IMG/VR virus record: IMGVR_UViG_3300033986_000022
Location: 1 to 22,169 of that record
Length of the DNA stretch: 22,169 nucleotides
Direction: 5' to 3' (one strand)
Origin: a virus
Under the pieces are notes generated by a model. It had not been told where the DNA came from and made no database searches. It was given only the letters and a program-made list of their open reading frames with translations. This document shows, one piece after another, positions 7,891 to 15,815 of this stretch (within the stretch, counting starts at the first letter, position 1; every line of letters starts with the position of its first letter). The translations under genes and the position numbers were made by a program.

Positions 7891-8304
7891 TCACACCTCC
7901 TCCTCCTCCTTCTTGACTACCATCATGCCAAAGCTTGGCTTTCTAGGATATCTGGAAAGGTCTTTCTTTATTGCATCAGTAAACACTTGGTCATCTACCA
8001 TCTGAATCTTATAATCATCCACCTGAACAATAGTGCTTTCCCTCCTGAAGGAAGCCTGAGCAATCACGTTAGCACACACTCTCATAGCAATATGGTTAAT
8101 CCCAGGTGGCACTTCGGTACGCTTACCGTCTTCCACCTCCTGGTGGTAATTACGGTTTCGGTCTTGGTCGATGATATCCTTAATCTGCACCAACCAGCCC
8201 TCTATTACCTTCTTGAGTTCTTCATCGCTTTCTAATCCAAGGTCTTGAGGATGAACACCTGTATACTGTATCACCTCATCTGCAGTGCTATAGAATTGTG
8301 GCAT
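7891..8304 (-). CDS. Head-tail connector (adaptor) protein
   Basis: 137 residues starting at ATG 8304 after an AAAGGGGG site. The sequence is mainly helical, with YSTADEVIQYTGVHPQDLGL at the start and a helix around EELKKVIEGWLVQIKDIIDQDRNRNY. That pattern is characteristic of gp6/gp15-like and YqbG-like adaptors that bind beneath the portal. It ends in an acidic EEEE run. Being the first neck gene after the capsid genes supports the call. Confidence 0.75.
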   Translation of the reverse strand: MPQFYSTADEVIQYTGVHPQDLGLESDEELKKVIEGWLVQIKDIIDQDRNRNYHQEVEDGKRTEVPPGINHIAMRVCANVIAQASFRRESTIVQVDDYKIQMVDDQVFTDAIKKDLSRYPRKPSFGMMVVKKEEEEV

Positions 8305-8309
8305 TCATA

Positions 8310-8657
8310 TTACCCCCTTTCCTTGAATTCCTCATACAACTCCTCGTGTGTCTGTCTAACGTGTGCCATTAGTCCTTGTTTGCTCTTACCTACATAGTCT
8401 TCACAGTAAGGACACGCAAATTCTGGTACATCAGGTTTATCAGGCTCCACAGAATGGTTTGTGTTGGGTTCTTCAACCTCCACCTGGGTATTATCCCTTG
8501 GTGAAACCACTGCTAAGTCTGTGTGTGCCTTGATTTCAGCCAACTGATATTTACTAACGATAACGGTTGTGGTCTTCAGAGGAGGAAAGAACCTTCCTCC
8601 CCTGAACACACCCTTATCGCTGTTGTTCTTGACTTCTACAGTCAATCTAACCGCCAT
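8310..8657 (-). CDS. Small head-module protein with C-terminal C2H2 zinc finger
   Basis: 115 residues from ATG 8657, preceded by AGGTGGTGAG; an in-frame GTG at 8669 lies within that site and is less likely. Residues about 1-48 form a small beta domain (VKNNSDKGVFRGGRFFPPLK … EIKAHTDLAVV) of a kind often seen between capsid and connector genes. An acidic/proline linker (VEVEEPNTNHSVEPDKPDVP) leads to a single zinc finger C-x2-C-x13-H-x4-H (CPYC … HVRQTH). The finger is plausible as a DNA- or protein-binding module. Function is unknown; a capsid decoration or connector accessory role is a guess from position. Confidence 0.65.
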   Translation of the reverse strand: MAVRLTVEVKNNSDKGVFRGGRFFPPLKTTTVIVSKYQLAEIKAHTDLAVVSPRDNTQVEVEEPNTNHSVEPDKPDVPEFACPYCEDYVGKSKQGLMAHVRQTHEELYEEFKERG

Positions 8658-8672
8658 GGCACTCACCACCTA

Positions 8673-9662
8673 TTAATCTGCTGGCTTCTCTTGGTCAATG
8701 AGTGCAACCACAGCACCGTTCTCGTCTTCATAATGACAGTCGGCTTCAATGGTCAGAACAAAGTCTGTTCTGCGTGCCTTAGCTTCACGTTCTCTCTCGA
8801 TAGTAACCTCATGGAACACACCCCACGCCATGTTGTCAGGATGCTGGAGCATTGCTACCCTACCAGTAGCCTGGCTTGCTCTCTCAAGCATAGGACAGTA
8901 AATCACAGGGATACCCTTGTACATCAAGCCACCGCCCTCGGTTTGTGCCCTGTCACCAAGTGCAGTACCTCTCTTCTTGAGAAGGTCTCTGTAACCATCC
9001 TCAATTTCATAAGGTACATAGAACCTCCACTCGGCTCTGTTCACCAGGAACTCTTTAGGCAGTGCATCAAGCAATGCCTTCAATACGTTCTCCGGAAAGT
9101 CGTCGGCATTCGGGTCAAAGTCCTTGTCGGTACTTGCACCGTACACCTTGTTTTTAGCCTTCTTAATCCAACCATCAGTCAAACTTAACAGTGGGTCAGT
9201 AGCATTGCTGGTGTCGGCAAAGATTGCCCATTCCTCAAGGTCTCTACCTGCTGCCTCACCGAACAGGTCAACCAGAGTATTCTCAAATCCACCACGTTCA
9301 ATGTTGCGTCTTAACGCTCTATCCTTGATTGCAGTGACTGCCTGCATTTCCTTCGCAACCAACTTGTTGGTAGCAAAGGCTGGCTTGGAGAATTCAGTCT
9401 CTTCAAGCACTTTCTGAGTACCGTCAGAGTTGTTGCCTACGGTAAGCACTCTACCAGTGAACCCTACACGGTCAATCTCGGTTACATGAGAGTTCATCTC
9501 GATGAAACGTGCTTCAGGCAAGATGACTGTTCTAGCCTGCATTGCACGGATGAACTGGTTAAACTTCTCAGGTGCCAGCACACTGTCACCCAGGCTCTCA
9601 ACGGTAATGCTCTTGAATGCACCGTCAAGTCTTGCCAAAATTTCATCATTGCTGTAAGTCAT
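8673..9662 (-). CDS. Major capsid protein (HK97 fold)
   Basis: 329 residues. AAGGAGG lies 7 nt before ATG 9662, among the best ribosome binding sites in the window, as expected for the most abundant virion protein. The order of elements fits HK97-fold capsids: an N-terminal arm, a spine-like helix at about 135-148 (GEAAGRDLEEWAIF), a P-domain stretch with WRFYVPYEIEDGYRDLL (about 217-233), then GIPVIYCPML and the terminal strands near HEVTIEREREAKARRTDF. It follows the protease/scaffold gene, which should cut it or its scaffold. No crosslinking residue can be assigned. Confidence 0.85.
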   Translation of the reverse strand: MTYSNDEILARLDGAFKSITVESLGDSVLAPEKFNQFIRAMQARTVILPEARFIEMNSHVTEIDRVGFTGRVLTVGNNSDGTQKVLEETEFSKPAFATNKLVAKEMQAVTAIKDRALRRNIERGGFENTLVDLFGEAAGRDLEEWAIFADTSNATDPLLSLTDGWIKKAKNKVYGASTDKDFDPNADDFPENVLKALLDALPKEFLVNRAEWRFYVPYEIEDGYRDLLKKRGTALGDRAQTEGGGLMYKGIPVIYCPMLERASQATGRVAMLQHPDNMAWGVFHEVTIEREREAKARRTDFVLTIEADCHYEDENGAVVALIDQEKPAD

Positions 9663-9664
9663 GA

Positions 9665-9991
9665 TTATCGAACCTCCTTATATGCTCTTTTTCTACCGAA
9701 CAGGTCTCGGTCTTCCAATTGAGACTTCTTGGCTTCATTGCCTTCGTCTCCATCCTGCCCCTTCAATGATTTAGGTGCAGCATTCTTCTTGCCAATTCTG
9801 GCTTCAAGTTCATCAAGCTTCTCAAGAACCTTGGACTTGAATGCCTCTTCCTCTTGGCTGGTGGTTTCGTCAACTTCCTCGGTCTCAACCTCATCTGCCT
9901 TTGATTTCAGTGCCTCTATCTCAGCCTGAAGTGGCTCAACTGCAGACTTGACCGCTTCGTCAATCATGTTCTTTAAGTCTTCAGGTTTCAT
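9665..9991 (-). CDS. Possible separately initiated scaffold protein (in-frame within protease gene)
   Basis: Within the protease gene, AAGGAGG at 10009-10003 precedes an in-frame TTG at 9997 (5 nt spacing) and ATG 9991 (11 nt spacing). Initiation there would give a 108-residue acidic helical protein equal to the scaffold domain, as lambda Nu3 is made within gene C. The site may instead be a chance result of Glu-Lys-Glu-Asp-Asp codons. Confidence 0.4.
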   Translation of the reverse strand: MKPEDLKNMIDEAVKSAVEPLQAEIEALKSKADEVETEEVDETTSQEEEAFKSKVLEKLDELEARIGKKNAAPKSLKGQDGDEGNEAKKSQLEDRDLFGRKRAYKEVR

Positions 9992-10921
9992 AGTCAAATC
10001 ATCCTCCTTCTCATCATCAGGAACATCCTCCTTAACTGCACTATTGTTAGGAAACAAAACCTCCCTAACTTTCTGATACCAACTCTTTGACTTCTCTGCT
10101 GGAACCTCTTTGGATTTCAACGCAAAGAACTTAGCCTTCGGCACTGCTGGTTCATCAACTATGCTAACTGCTGCAGCAATCCAATCTTCTCCAAGGTCTC
10201 TCAGCAACGTTTTCTTCAGTGCCACTTCTGCACTTTTGCTGGCTGTCTCTAGTGTGGTTCGCCTGATACCCATAACGCTGTACCCAGTCAGTTCACCCTT
10301 CTCTACCATATCCCAGGTGGCTTCATCCAGTACCTTGCTTGCCAATACCCATGTACCTGCTGGCAGAATGGTCTTAACACCCTGCATATCAACCTCCATG
10401 TCCATAGGTAGCACATAACTCTCTACTGGCACTGCCACGTTGTTAAGTGTGTGCTGCAGGTCTACGTTACGGTAACTCTGCATCCACTCGTGTGCAGCCT
10501 GCTCAATTTTTTCTTTGGTGACAACCTCTCCGTCGCTGTCAGGTTCACCTGGCACTAACACTGCTGCATATGCTATATGCTTGCTGGCATTCTTCATGAC
10601 AATTGGTCCAGTTAGCTCACATACGTTAAGCCCTTTGCTGGCAATGTCAATTCCTACCTCTTCCAAACGTTTAAGCACATACACGTTCTCCACTTCTCGT
10701 GGTAGCCCCAGGTAGACTTCTGTGTCACCTCTCATATAAGGAACCTCATACAACTTACCACTAACTTCATCTCGGACTATCACTGCATCGTCAAACGTGT
10801 GTATCACGTAGAAGTCAGTAATATCACCTTGACTAGAGTCGTGGTTATCTAGCTCCCTATACACCTTTGTTCTTAGTCTCTCCATGATAACTTCATAGCT
10901 GTCGTTGACTCTTCTGCTCAC
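9665..10921 (-). CDS. XkdF-like prohead serine protease fused to a scaffold domain
   Basis: 418 residues from GTG 10921 after GGAGGTGATGACTAG. The middle (about 95-265) matches the XkdF-type phage serine protease: HIAYAAVLVPGEPDSDGEV, VDLQHT with the likely catalytic His157, ELTGYSVMG with the likely catalytic Ser215, and VSIVDEPAVPKAKF. After residue 300 it becomes a highly charged helix-rich region (MKPEDLKNMIDEAVKSAVEP, later KVLEKLDELEARIG) typical of scaffolding delta domains. The N-terminal 90 residues are additional and unassigned. The protease matures the procapsid and the scaffold guides capsid assembly. A strong internal ribosome binding site could also produce the scaffold alone. 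Confidence 0.85.
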   Translation of the reverse strand: MSRRVNDSYEVIMERLRTKVYRELDNHDSSQGDITDFYVIHTFDDAVIVRDEVSGKLYEVPYMRGDTEVYLGLPREVENVYVLKRLEEVGIDIASKGLNVCELTGPIVMKNASKHIAYAAVLVPGEPDSDGEVVTKEKIEQAAHEWMQSYRNVDLQHTLNNVAVPVESYVLPMDMEVDMQGVKTILPAGTWVLASKVLDEATWDMVEKGELTGYSVMGIRRTTLETASKSAEVALKKTLLRDLGEDWIAAAVSIVDEPAVPKAKFFALKSKEVPAEKSKSWYQKVREVLFPNNSAVKEDVPDDEKEDDLTMKPEDLKNMIDEAVKSAVEPLQAEIEALKSKADEVETEEVDETTSQEEEAFKSKVLEKLDELEARIGKKNAAPKSLKGQDGDEGNEAKKSQLEDRDLFGRKRAYKEVR

Positions 10922-10928
10922 CTAGTCA

Positions 10929-11789
10929 TCACCTCCTAACCTCAATCAAATCACTCTCTCGGAAATAACTGGCTCCTGGTGGTGCCATCTTTCCTTCTGG
11001 CATCAGGAATGGTACCGTTCTGCACCTGCAGTTAATCCATTCCTTGATTGTGCCTTGCCCACCACTTCTATCACCTGGATAATACAACCCATTGCTGAAA
11101 GGTTCTCCCACTCGCACTATCTCACCGTGTATATTAACGTGGCTTCCCCTTACCCTCTCATCTAGTGCTGTATACCACATGTGATATCTGACACCAAGCT
11201 CCTGCTCGGTCAGGTAGGCTCCTTCGTTCTGGAATGAGTTAATTTCTGTTCTTGCAACTCGTCTCAATTCGTAGTCTTGCATAGCCTGGAACACCTGTCG
11301 TAGTTCCTCGGCTGCATCATCTATTCCAAGCCCATTAGCATAACTGTTAGCCAAGTTCTGCATCACATTACCTGTAACCCTGCTAATGGTGTGCTGGCTT
11401 GCTGTGAACACATGTTCCATAATTATCTTCTGAACCCTCTCAGAGAACTCACTGAAGGATACACTCACACCCAGTCTTTGCAACTCTCTGATAATACGGT
11501 TCCTGCCATATCGTGCTGCCTGCAATGCCTCTTCCCCCAACGTCTCCTTGTAACTATCACTGGCTCCAAGGATATGGGATATAACCAATCTCATGGTGGC
11601 GTCGTCTGTTGGTAGTCGATTACGTCTCAGTAGCTCCTGGATAGTACGCTCGGCAACCTCTGCAAACAACTCCTGCAGCTTTCTGGTTAACCTAGCTTCG
11701 GCTCTTAGCTGGCTTGCTGGCAACTGCTTTAAGGCTCGTAAGTATATCAATGATTTCTCTATCTCCAAAGCCATCTTGGTCGCTAGCAT
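10929..11789 (-). CDS. Minor head protein, SPP1 gp7 / Mu F family
   Basis: 286 residues from ATG 11789, 9 nt after GGAGGTGG. The gene start overlaps the portal gene by 98 nt. The N-terminal half is helical. The C-terminal domain (about 180-275) has the family signature: RVARTEINSFQNEG, WYTALDERVRGSHVNIHGEI, YPGDRSGG and INCRCRTVPF, with conserved Arg, His and Cys positions. Members bind the portal and enter the procapsid, and some have a role in DNA ejection. Its place between portal and protease genes is standard for PBSX/SPP1-like phages. Confidence 0.9.
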   Translation of the reverse strand: MLATKMALEIEKSLIYLRALKQLPASQLRAEARLTRKLQELFAEVAERTIQELLRRNRLPTDDATMRLVISHILGASDSYKETLGEEALQAARYGRNRIIRELQRLGVSVSFSEFSERVQKIIMEHVFTASQHTISRVTGNVMQNLANSYANGLGIDDAAEELRQVFQAMQDYELRRVARTEINSFQNEGAYLTEQELGVRYHMWYTALDERVRGSHVNIHGEIVRVGEPFSNGLYYPGDRSGGQGTIKEWINCRCRTVPFLMPEGKMAPPGASYFRESDLIEVRR

Positions 11790-13227
11790 GCTTCTCTGCC
11801 ACCTCCAATAACCTATCCTGCAGGCTTAACAATGTTGCTTCTACTTCAGGTGCCAGGTCTACCTCCAAAGTAATTGGCATTCCATTCAAGTAGTGTGCAT
11901 CCATAGCTGGGTGGTCTACTGGCTCTAGTCCAAACCTATCTCCAAAGTAGTGGATAAGCTGGTTCGGTGTCATTGCTGCATTCCTAAACAGCTCGGTAGC
12001 CATCTCCATGTCATGCTTCTCATCCTGGGTATCAATTTCTGCGAACTTGAATTCCCAGTCGAATGCCTCAAACCCTTCCCACAAGATATACTTGTTAATC
12101 ATACTCTCAAGCATTTCCTGTCTTGGTTCAATGACGGAACGCTTGTATATTTCAGTTGACTCTTTGGCTGTGTTGCCTCCTAGAGAACCTGTCTCAGCTA
12201 TACCCAAACGGTATGGAGGTACACCGTGTGCTGCCAGAATTTCATCCCTGTTGTCTTGCCTGTACAATCTAAAGCTGGCTTCTTTGACTTCGGTACTCAA
12301 AGGCTTGAACTCAATATTGACTTCTCCCTGCCCCTCTATAGTAGGCACAGACATAATCAGTGTTGAGTGTGGAGACTTGGATAACTCGTTGAAGTGTTCC
12401 TCAATGCTCCTCTCAAACTCGCTCTTGCCTTGCTCATCTAACTCACCTGGGTCAAAGTTACCTGTAATGAACACTGCATAAGCTGGCACACCCCAGTTGT
12501 CAAAGAATGCTATATTGTAGTCTCGTCTGGCAATGTCACCATGCACTGCTCCCAGTGCTGGTATAATATCAGGTAATCCATAATAGTCACTACGTGGTGT
12601 GTAGTTGACGAACCACATGATTTCAGTAGCTCGATATTTAGGTGGGATTGAACCTAGTGGTTTAATTTCACCTGTATCACAGTGAACATCATACTCGAAC
12701 CCTATACGCTTGAACCAACGTCTCTTGTTGCCACGTATCTGCACGAATCTGTTGCCATCCTTATGAATTCGTACTGTATGTGCTGGCATATGAACCAGGT
12801 TGGCAGGCTCCCCGTCTGGGTCATAATTCACCCTTGTCAGCTCGGCACAGCCATAACCTATTGCCTCATAGTCTAGCATTATTTTGTCAAAGGTCTTACT
12901 TACTGGCTCATGCATCTCGCTGAAGAAGTCATCAAGCTTCTTGTACTGCTCGTCGCTTGGATTCTCCTTCAACGGTCGCAAACTCCATCCCAGCCCTGCT
13001 GTATCCCTTGCCTTGGTCTTGCAGGCTCTATAGTGGTACGTGTTCATCTCCAGCACCCTTGCCAGTGCTTCTGGATTGTACAACGGTTGCACCAGCCCCT
13101 GGGTATATGAACTCTGGAAACTGTCTGCAAGTATCTGCTTGCTGTCACTCTTTATTGCATATTGTTGTAAGATATCATCTCTCACCACTTTACCACTCTT
13201 AGTTACATACGCAAATGGTCTGTTCAT
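11692..13227 (-). CDS. Portal protein (HK97/PBSX family)
   Basis: 511 residues from ATG 13227 after AAGGTGGTGATTG. Family features include MNTYHYRACKTKARDTAGLG (about 61-80), IMWFVNYTPRSDYYGLPDII with the YYG-P loop, an IARRDYNIAFFDNWGVPAYAV helix/strand, and HGVPPYRLGIAETGSLGGNT in the stem. The dodecameric portal forms the DNA channel at one vertex and docks the terminase. The last 32 codons overlap the next gene in another frame, so this tail (after about residue 479) is constrained by both and is probably not conserved. Confidence 0.93.
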   Translation of the reverse strand: MNRPFAYVTKSGKVVRDDILQQYAIKSDSKQILADSFQSSYTQGLVQPLYNPEALARVLEMNTYHYRACKTKARDTAGLGWSLRPLKENPSDEQYKKLDDFFSEMHEPVSKTFDKIMLDYEAIGYGCAELTRVNYDPDGEPANLVHMPAHTVRIHKDGNRFVQIRGNKRRWFKRIGFEYDVHCDTGEIKPLGSIPPKYRATEIMWFVNYTPRSDYYGLPDIIPALGAVHGDIARRDYNIAFFDNWGVPAYAVFITGNFDPGELDEQGKSEFERSIEEHFNELSKSPHSTLIMSVPTIEGQGEVNIEFKPLSTEVKEASFRLYRQDNRDEILAAHGVPPYRLGIAETGSLGGNTAKESTEIYKRSVIEPRQEMLESMINKYILWEGFEAFDWEFKFAEIDTQDEKHDMEMATELFRNAAMTPNQLIHYFGDRFGLEPVDHPAMDAHYLNGMPITLEVDLAPEVEATLLSLQDRLLEVAEKHASDQDGFGDREIIDILTSLKAVASKPAKSRS

Positions 13228-13231
13228 TCAA

Positions 13232-14653
13232 TCACCACCTTCCTACACTTCTTGCTCTAAGTCTCACTGGCTTAATTTCCTTCTGTTGTGCGAATGCCAA
13301 CATCAAGGCATCAGCTCTGTCAGGAGAAGGTAAACCTCTCTTCTTCATATCATCCTTGCTCTCAATCTGTATCTGTCCTCTGCTGTTAATCTTGTACTTG
13401 ATGTTGGACAGTTGACTGATAAGCTCCTCGTCATCCTCAATGTCTATGTCACCTGACTCGAACCGTTCTCTCAAGCCCCACCACCATTCGGCACGCTTAT
13501 TGGCAAACCGTTCACTGTCAGTTGCAGCCATTCCTGAACGCATTTCTAGTGCAGGTTCCCCTAACTCTTTCAGTCGGTCGTATACTCCTGCTCCTAGCCC
13601 ATCTGCATCCACCTTTATCTTAGTAGCCTTGGTTTCCTTCCTGCTCTTAACACACAGTCCTGTTGTCTCCATGGTATCGCCCATTGCCTTAGTCAGGTAT
13701 AGCCTTGCTACAGAACCTCGTCTTATAACCCAAACACTCTCGTCTTGTCCATACCTTGCAACGTCTACACCTAATTCTATAGGCTCTCCAGGTTCCAGCT
13801 CCCTCTTCACTGCTGCCTCTATCCAGCTCAACGGTATTAGTGTGTCGTCTCCTTGTTCTGGGAACTGTCCTAATACCCTCGCCTGGTATAGTGGTGAGTC
13901 CTTACCCCATCTCTGATACCTCTTGGTAACCCACTGTGGAGTTACTAGATACGGTGCTGGCAACTCACCTGTAATCTTGTCCTGCCAAGTTCCATTGGCA
14001 ATATCCTCCTCGGTTATGCCAAAGGTCGTGAAGTTCGGTGTGTCATATGCACTGATGTAGAACTTCTTTATACCAGGTGTCTTGAATGCTTGCCCAAACC
14101 TGCCTGCTGCATTGGTTGGATTTCCTATCAGTAACAACCTGGAATGTTCGCTTGTAAGAACACCGTCAATTGCTTCATATATTTGTTCACTCACCCCTGC
14201 AGCTTCGTCAACTATTACCAGAATGTTGACTTCGTGGAAGCCCTGGAAACGGTCTGGGTCATACTCTGGTGCTGTAAAGCCCCATGCCCACCAGTTGGTG
14301 TCTAACTTCAGCTCCTGGGTAAGTAGCTTACCTCCCAACGGTATTCTTGACCTACCGTGTGCTAACCTTATCTCTTTCCACAGAATACCTTTAACCTGAC
14401 GGTCTGTAGGTGCTGTGGTAATCACCACGCTTGGCTTATGATTGAACAGATACCACAGTGCAACGTTTGCTGCAGTAAAACTCTTGCCTGCACCGTGGCA
14501 ACTGGCTACAACGGTTTCTTGATTGTTCTTAACTGAATTGATGATTTCCCGTTGTGTACTCCACAGGTTGTTACCTAATATATTACTTACCCACCATTCA
14601 GGTTCTTGCTGGGAACGTTGTAGCACTGCCTTTGCTACACCTGTACTAATCAT
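13232..14653 (-). CDS. terL: Terminase large subunit
   Basis: 473 residues from ATG 14653, overlapping the small subunit by 8 nt. The ATPase domain shows Walker A SCHGAGKS (51-58), Walker B ILVIVDEA (144-151) with Glu150 as catalytic base, and coupling motif IGNPTN (176-181). The RNase H-like nuclease domain has ELGVDVARYG with Asp297, KVDADGLGAG with Asp349/Asp351, and SPDRADALMLA with Asp445 and Asp448. Together these are the expected metal-binding acidic residues. The protein cuts concatemeric DNA and pumps it through the portal. Length is normal for the family. Confidence 0.96.
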   Translation of the reverse strand: MISTGVAKAVLQRSQQEPEWWVSNILGNNLWSTQREIINSVKNNQETVVASCHGAGKSFTAANVALWYLFNHKPSVVITTAPTDRQVKGILWKEIRLAHGRSRIPLGGKLLTQELKLDTNWWAWGFTAPEYDPDRFQGFHEVNILVIVDEAAGVSEQIYEAIDGVLTSEHSRLLLIGNPTNAAGRFGQAFKTPGIKKFYISAYDTPNFTTFGITEEDIANGTWQDKITGELPAPYLVTPQWVTKRYQRWGKDSPLYQARVLGQFPEQGDDTLIPLSWIEAAVKRELEPGEPIELGVDVARYGQDESVWVIRRGSVARLYLTKAMGDTMETTGLCVKSRKETKATKIKVDADGLGAGVYDRLKELGEPALEMRSGMAATDSERFANKRAEWWWGLRERFESGDIDIEDDEELISQLSNIKYKINSRGQIQIESKDDMKKRGLPSPDRADALMLAFAQQKEIKPVRLRARSVGRW

Positions 14654-15218
14654 CTACACCAACGCTCCCGATTATATCAATCCAAGTCTCCATCACACTT
14701 GCCTTCCTACCTTCAGCATCAGTTCCCAGTAACTCTGCCTTGGTCTTCAAGCTGGTGTTGATGTTGGAGTTCAGCACTCTCAGGAAGTCAACCAGTGGTT
14801 TGGGTGCTAGCTTGCTCTCCAGCTTTTCCTTCATAAGTTCAACGGTTCGCACATACATGGCATAATCCTTCTCAATCATGTCATCAAGTTTCTCAAGCTC
14901 TGTCAGATTGCCTTCTATATATTTGGCTTGCAACAACCTGCTCTTCTCTTGTGCTGCATCAAACTCTTCTTCCTTGAGTTTGGCAAGGTCTTTTGCCTTC
15001 TTCTCCGTGTACACCTTCTTGACGTCTTCCTTGCTTACAAAGTGGTCTTTCATATGACGCCAAATAGATGTCCTACTGAAGAACTCCCCCAGCTCCTTTG
15101 TGCTTCGTTCCTCTGCTTCAACCAATGTCATCTCACCACTGGTCATCCACTCCTCAACGGTTGCCCTGTGTGGTGAGTTACATATCTTACATCTGCTGGA
15201 GTACCCTATCACCTTCAT
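14646..15218 (-). CDS. terS: Terminase small subunit
   Basis: 190 residues from ATG 15218 after GGAGGTGAAGG. The N-terminal region begins with C-x2-C (CKIC at 10-13), a possible metal-binding knuckle, and then a helix-turn-helix-like segment (TKELGEFFSRTSIWRHMKDHF). The rest is long charged helix (KKAKDLAKLKEEEFDAAQEK, TELEKLDDMIEKD) fit for ring oligomerisation. The gene directly precedes and overlaps terL. It should recognise the packaging site and recruit the large subunit. The role comes mainly from domain layout and position. Confidence 0.82.
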   Translation of the reverse strand: MKVIGYSSRCKICNSPHRATVEEWMTSGEMTLVEAEERSTKELGEFFSRTSIWRHMKDHFVSKEDVKKVYTEKKAKDLAKLKEEEFDAAQEKSRLLQAKYIEGNLTELEKLDDMIEKDYAMYVRTVELMKEKLESKLAPKPLVDFLRVLNSNINTSLKTKAELLGTDAEGRKASVMETWIDIIGSVGVDD

Positions 15219-15311
15219 CCACCTTCACCTCCCTCTTCTCGCAAATTCTTCTCAGTTTCCTCCTCTGCTTCTCTCTCAAAAGAAACAAAGTTGATTTTTC
15301 CTATACCTCTT

Positions 15312-15360
15312 CACATTATATTATATCTCATCTCAAGAGAAAAAGCACATAGTTTATCAG
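15312..15360 (-). promoter_or_regulatory. Candidate late-gene promoter with upstream CTGATAAA element
   Basis: Between nrdG and terS two overlapping TATAAT hexamers lie at 15325-15320 and 15320-15315 on the minus strand. No good -35 box is present. Instead CTGATAAAC occurs at 15360-15352, near -45 relative to the expected start. The plus-strand 12-mer GTTTATCAGTAA here is repeated exactly at 18698-18709. An activator-dependent promoter for packaging and structural genes is inferred. Confidence 0.4.
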
Positions 15361-15365
15361 TAATT

Positions 15366-15815
15366 TCAGAAATATTTCTTGATTATTTGGTTGGAACTTG
15401 CTAACTTTACTCCGTGCATCTCGTGTGGCTCCCCTCCTGGAACATAGGAACCGTATTTTACCCATATGCCATCTGGTTCGCCAAACCTCTTGATGAACTG
15501 CTCCTCGGTCATACCAGTGTAAATCATCACCTGTAGCCCTGCTTCCTTGCATGCATGAATAAGTGCCTGCATTTCTGTAGGCTGTTCTGTCCATTCCAAT
15601 CCACCCAGTACAAGCCCCTCGTTGAAGAAGTTGCTACGAACCCCTTCAACGATTTCTTGTACCTCCTGTGTTCTAATGAGTGAGTCGTCGTTCTTGAGTT
15701 GTTCATTGTGGCACCCTGGACAACCCCTGCTGCATCCTATGGCACATATTCTTGCTGCCAGGAATGGTGCCTCACCATACACGGTGTGTTCAATTCCCTT
15801 GTGTCTTATCATCAT
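15366..15815 (-). CDS. nrdG: Anaerobic ribonucleotide reductase activating protein (radical SAM)
   Basis: 149 residues. ATG 15815 overlaps the nrdD stop (ATGA); a second ATG follows at once. The radical SAM iron-sulphur motif is C28-x3-C32-x2-C35 (CSRGCPGC), with an additional Cys24. LVLGGLEWTEQP (about 69-80) corresponds to the SAM-binding GGEP-like strand, and GIWVKYG near the end is also family-like. NrdG uses S-adenosylmethionine to generate the glycyl radical on NrdD and works only without oxygen. It is co-expressed with nrdD as a two-gene unit. Confidence 0.93.
   Translation of the reverse strand: MMIRHKGIEHTVYGEAPFLAARICAIGCSRGCPGCHNEQLKNDDSLIRTQEVQEIVEGVRSNFFNEGLVLGGLEWTEQPTEMQALIHACKEAGLQVMIYTGMTEEQFIKRFGEPDGIWVKYGSYVPGGEPHEMHGVKLASSNQIIKKYF

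Noticed and set aside
15215-15310. Short minus-strand frame before terS reading INFVSFEREAEEETEKNLRE
   Set aside because: It looks protein-like, but has no ATG, GTG or TTG start (only ATA), and lies over the terS ribosome binding site. Could be a remnant.
15328-15594. 88-codon minus-strand frame overlapping nrdG
   Set aside because: It lies in another frame within nrdG, which has clear radical SAM motifs; the frame has no ribosome binding site or protein-like pattern.
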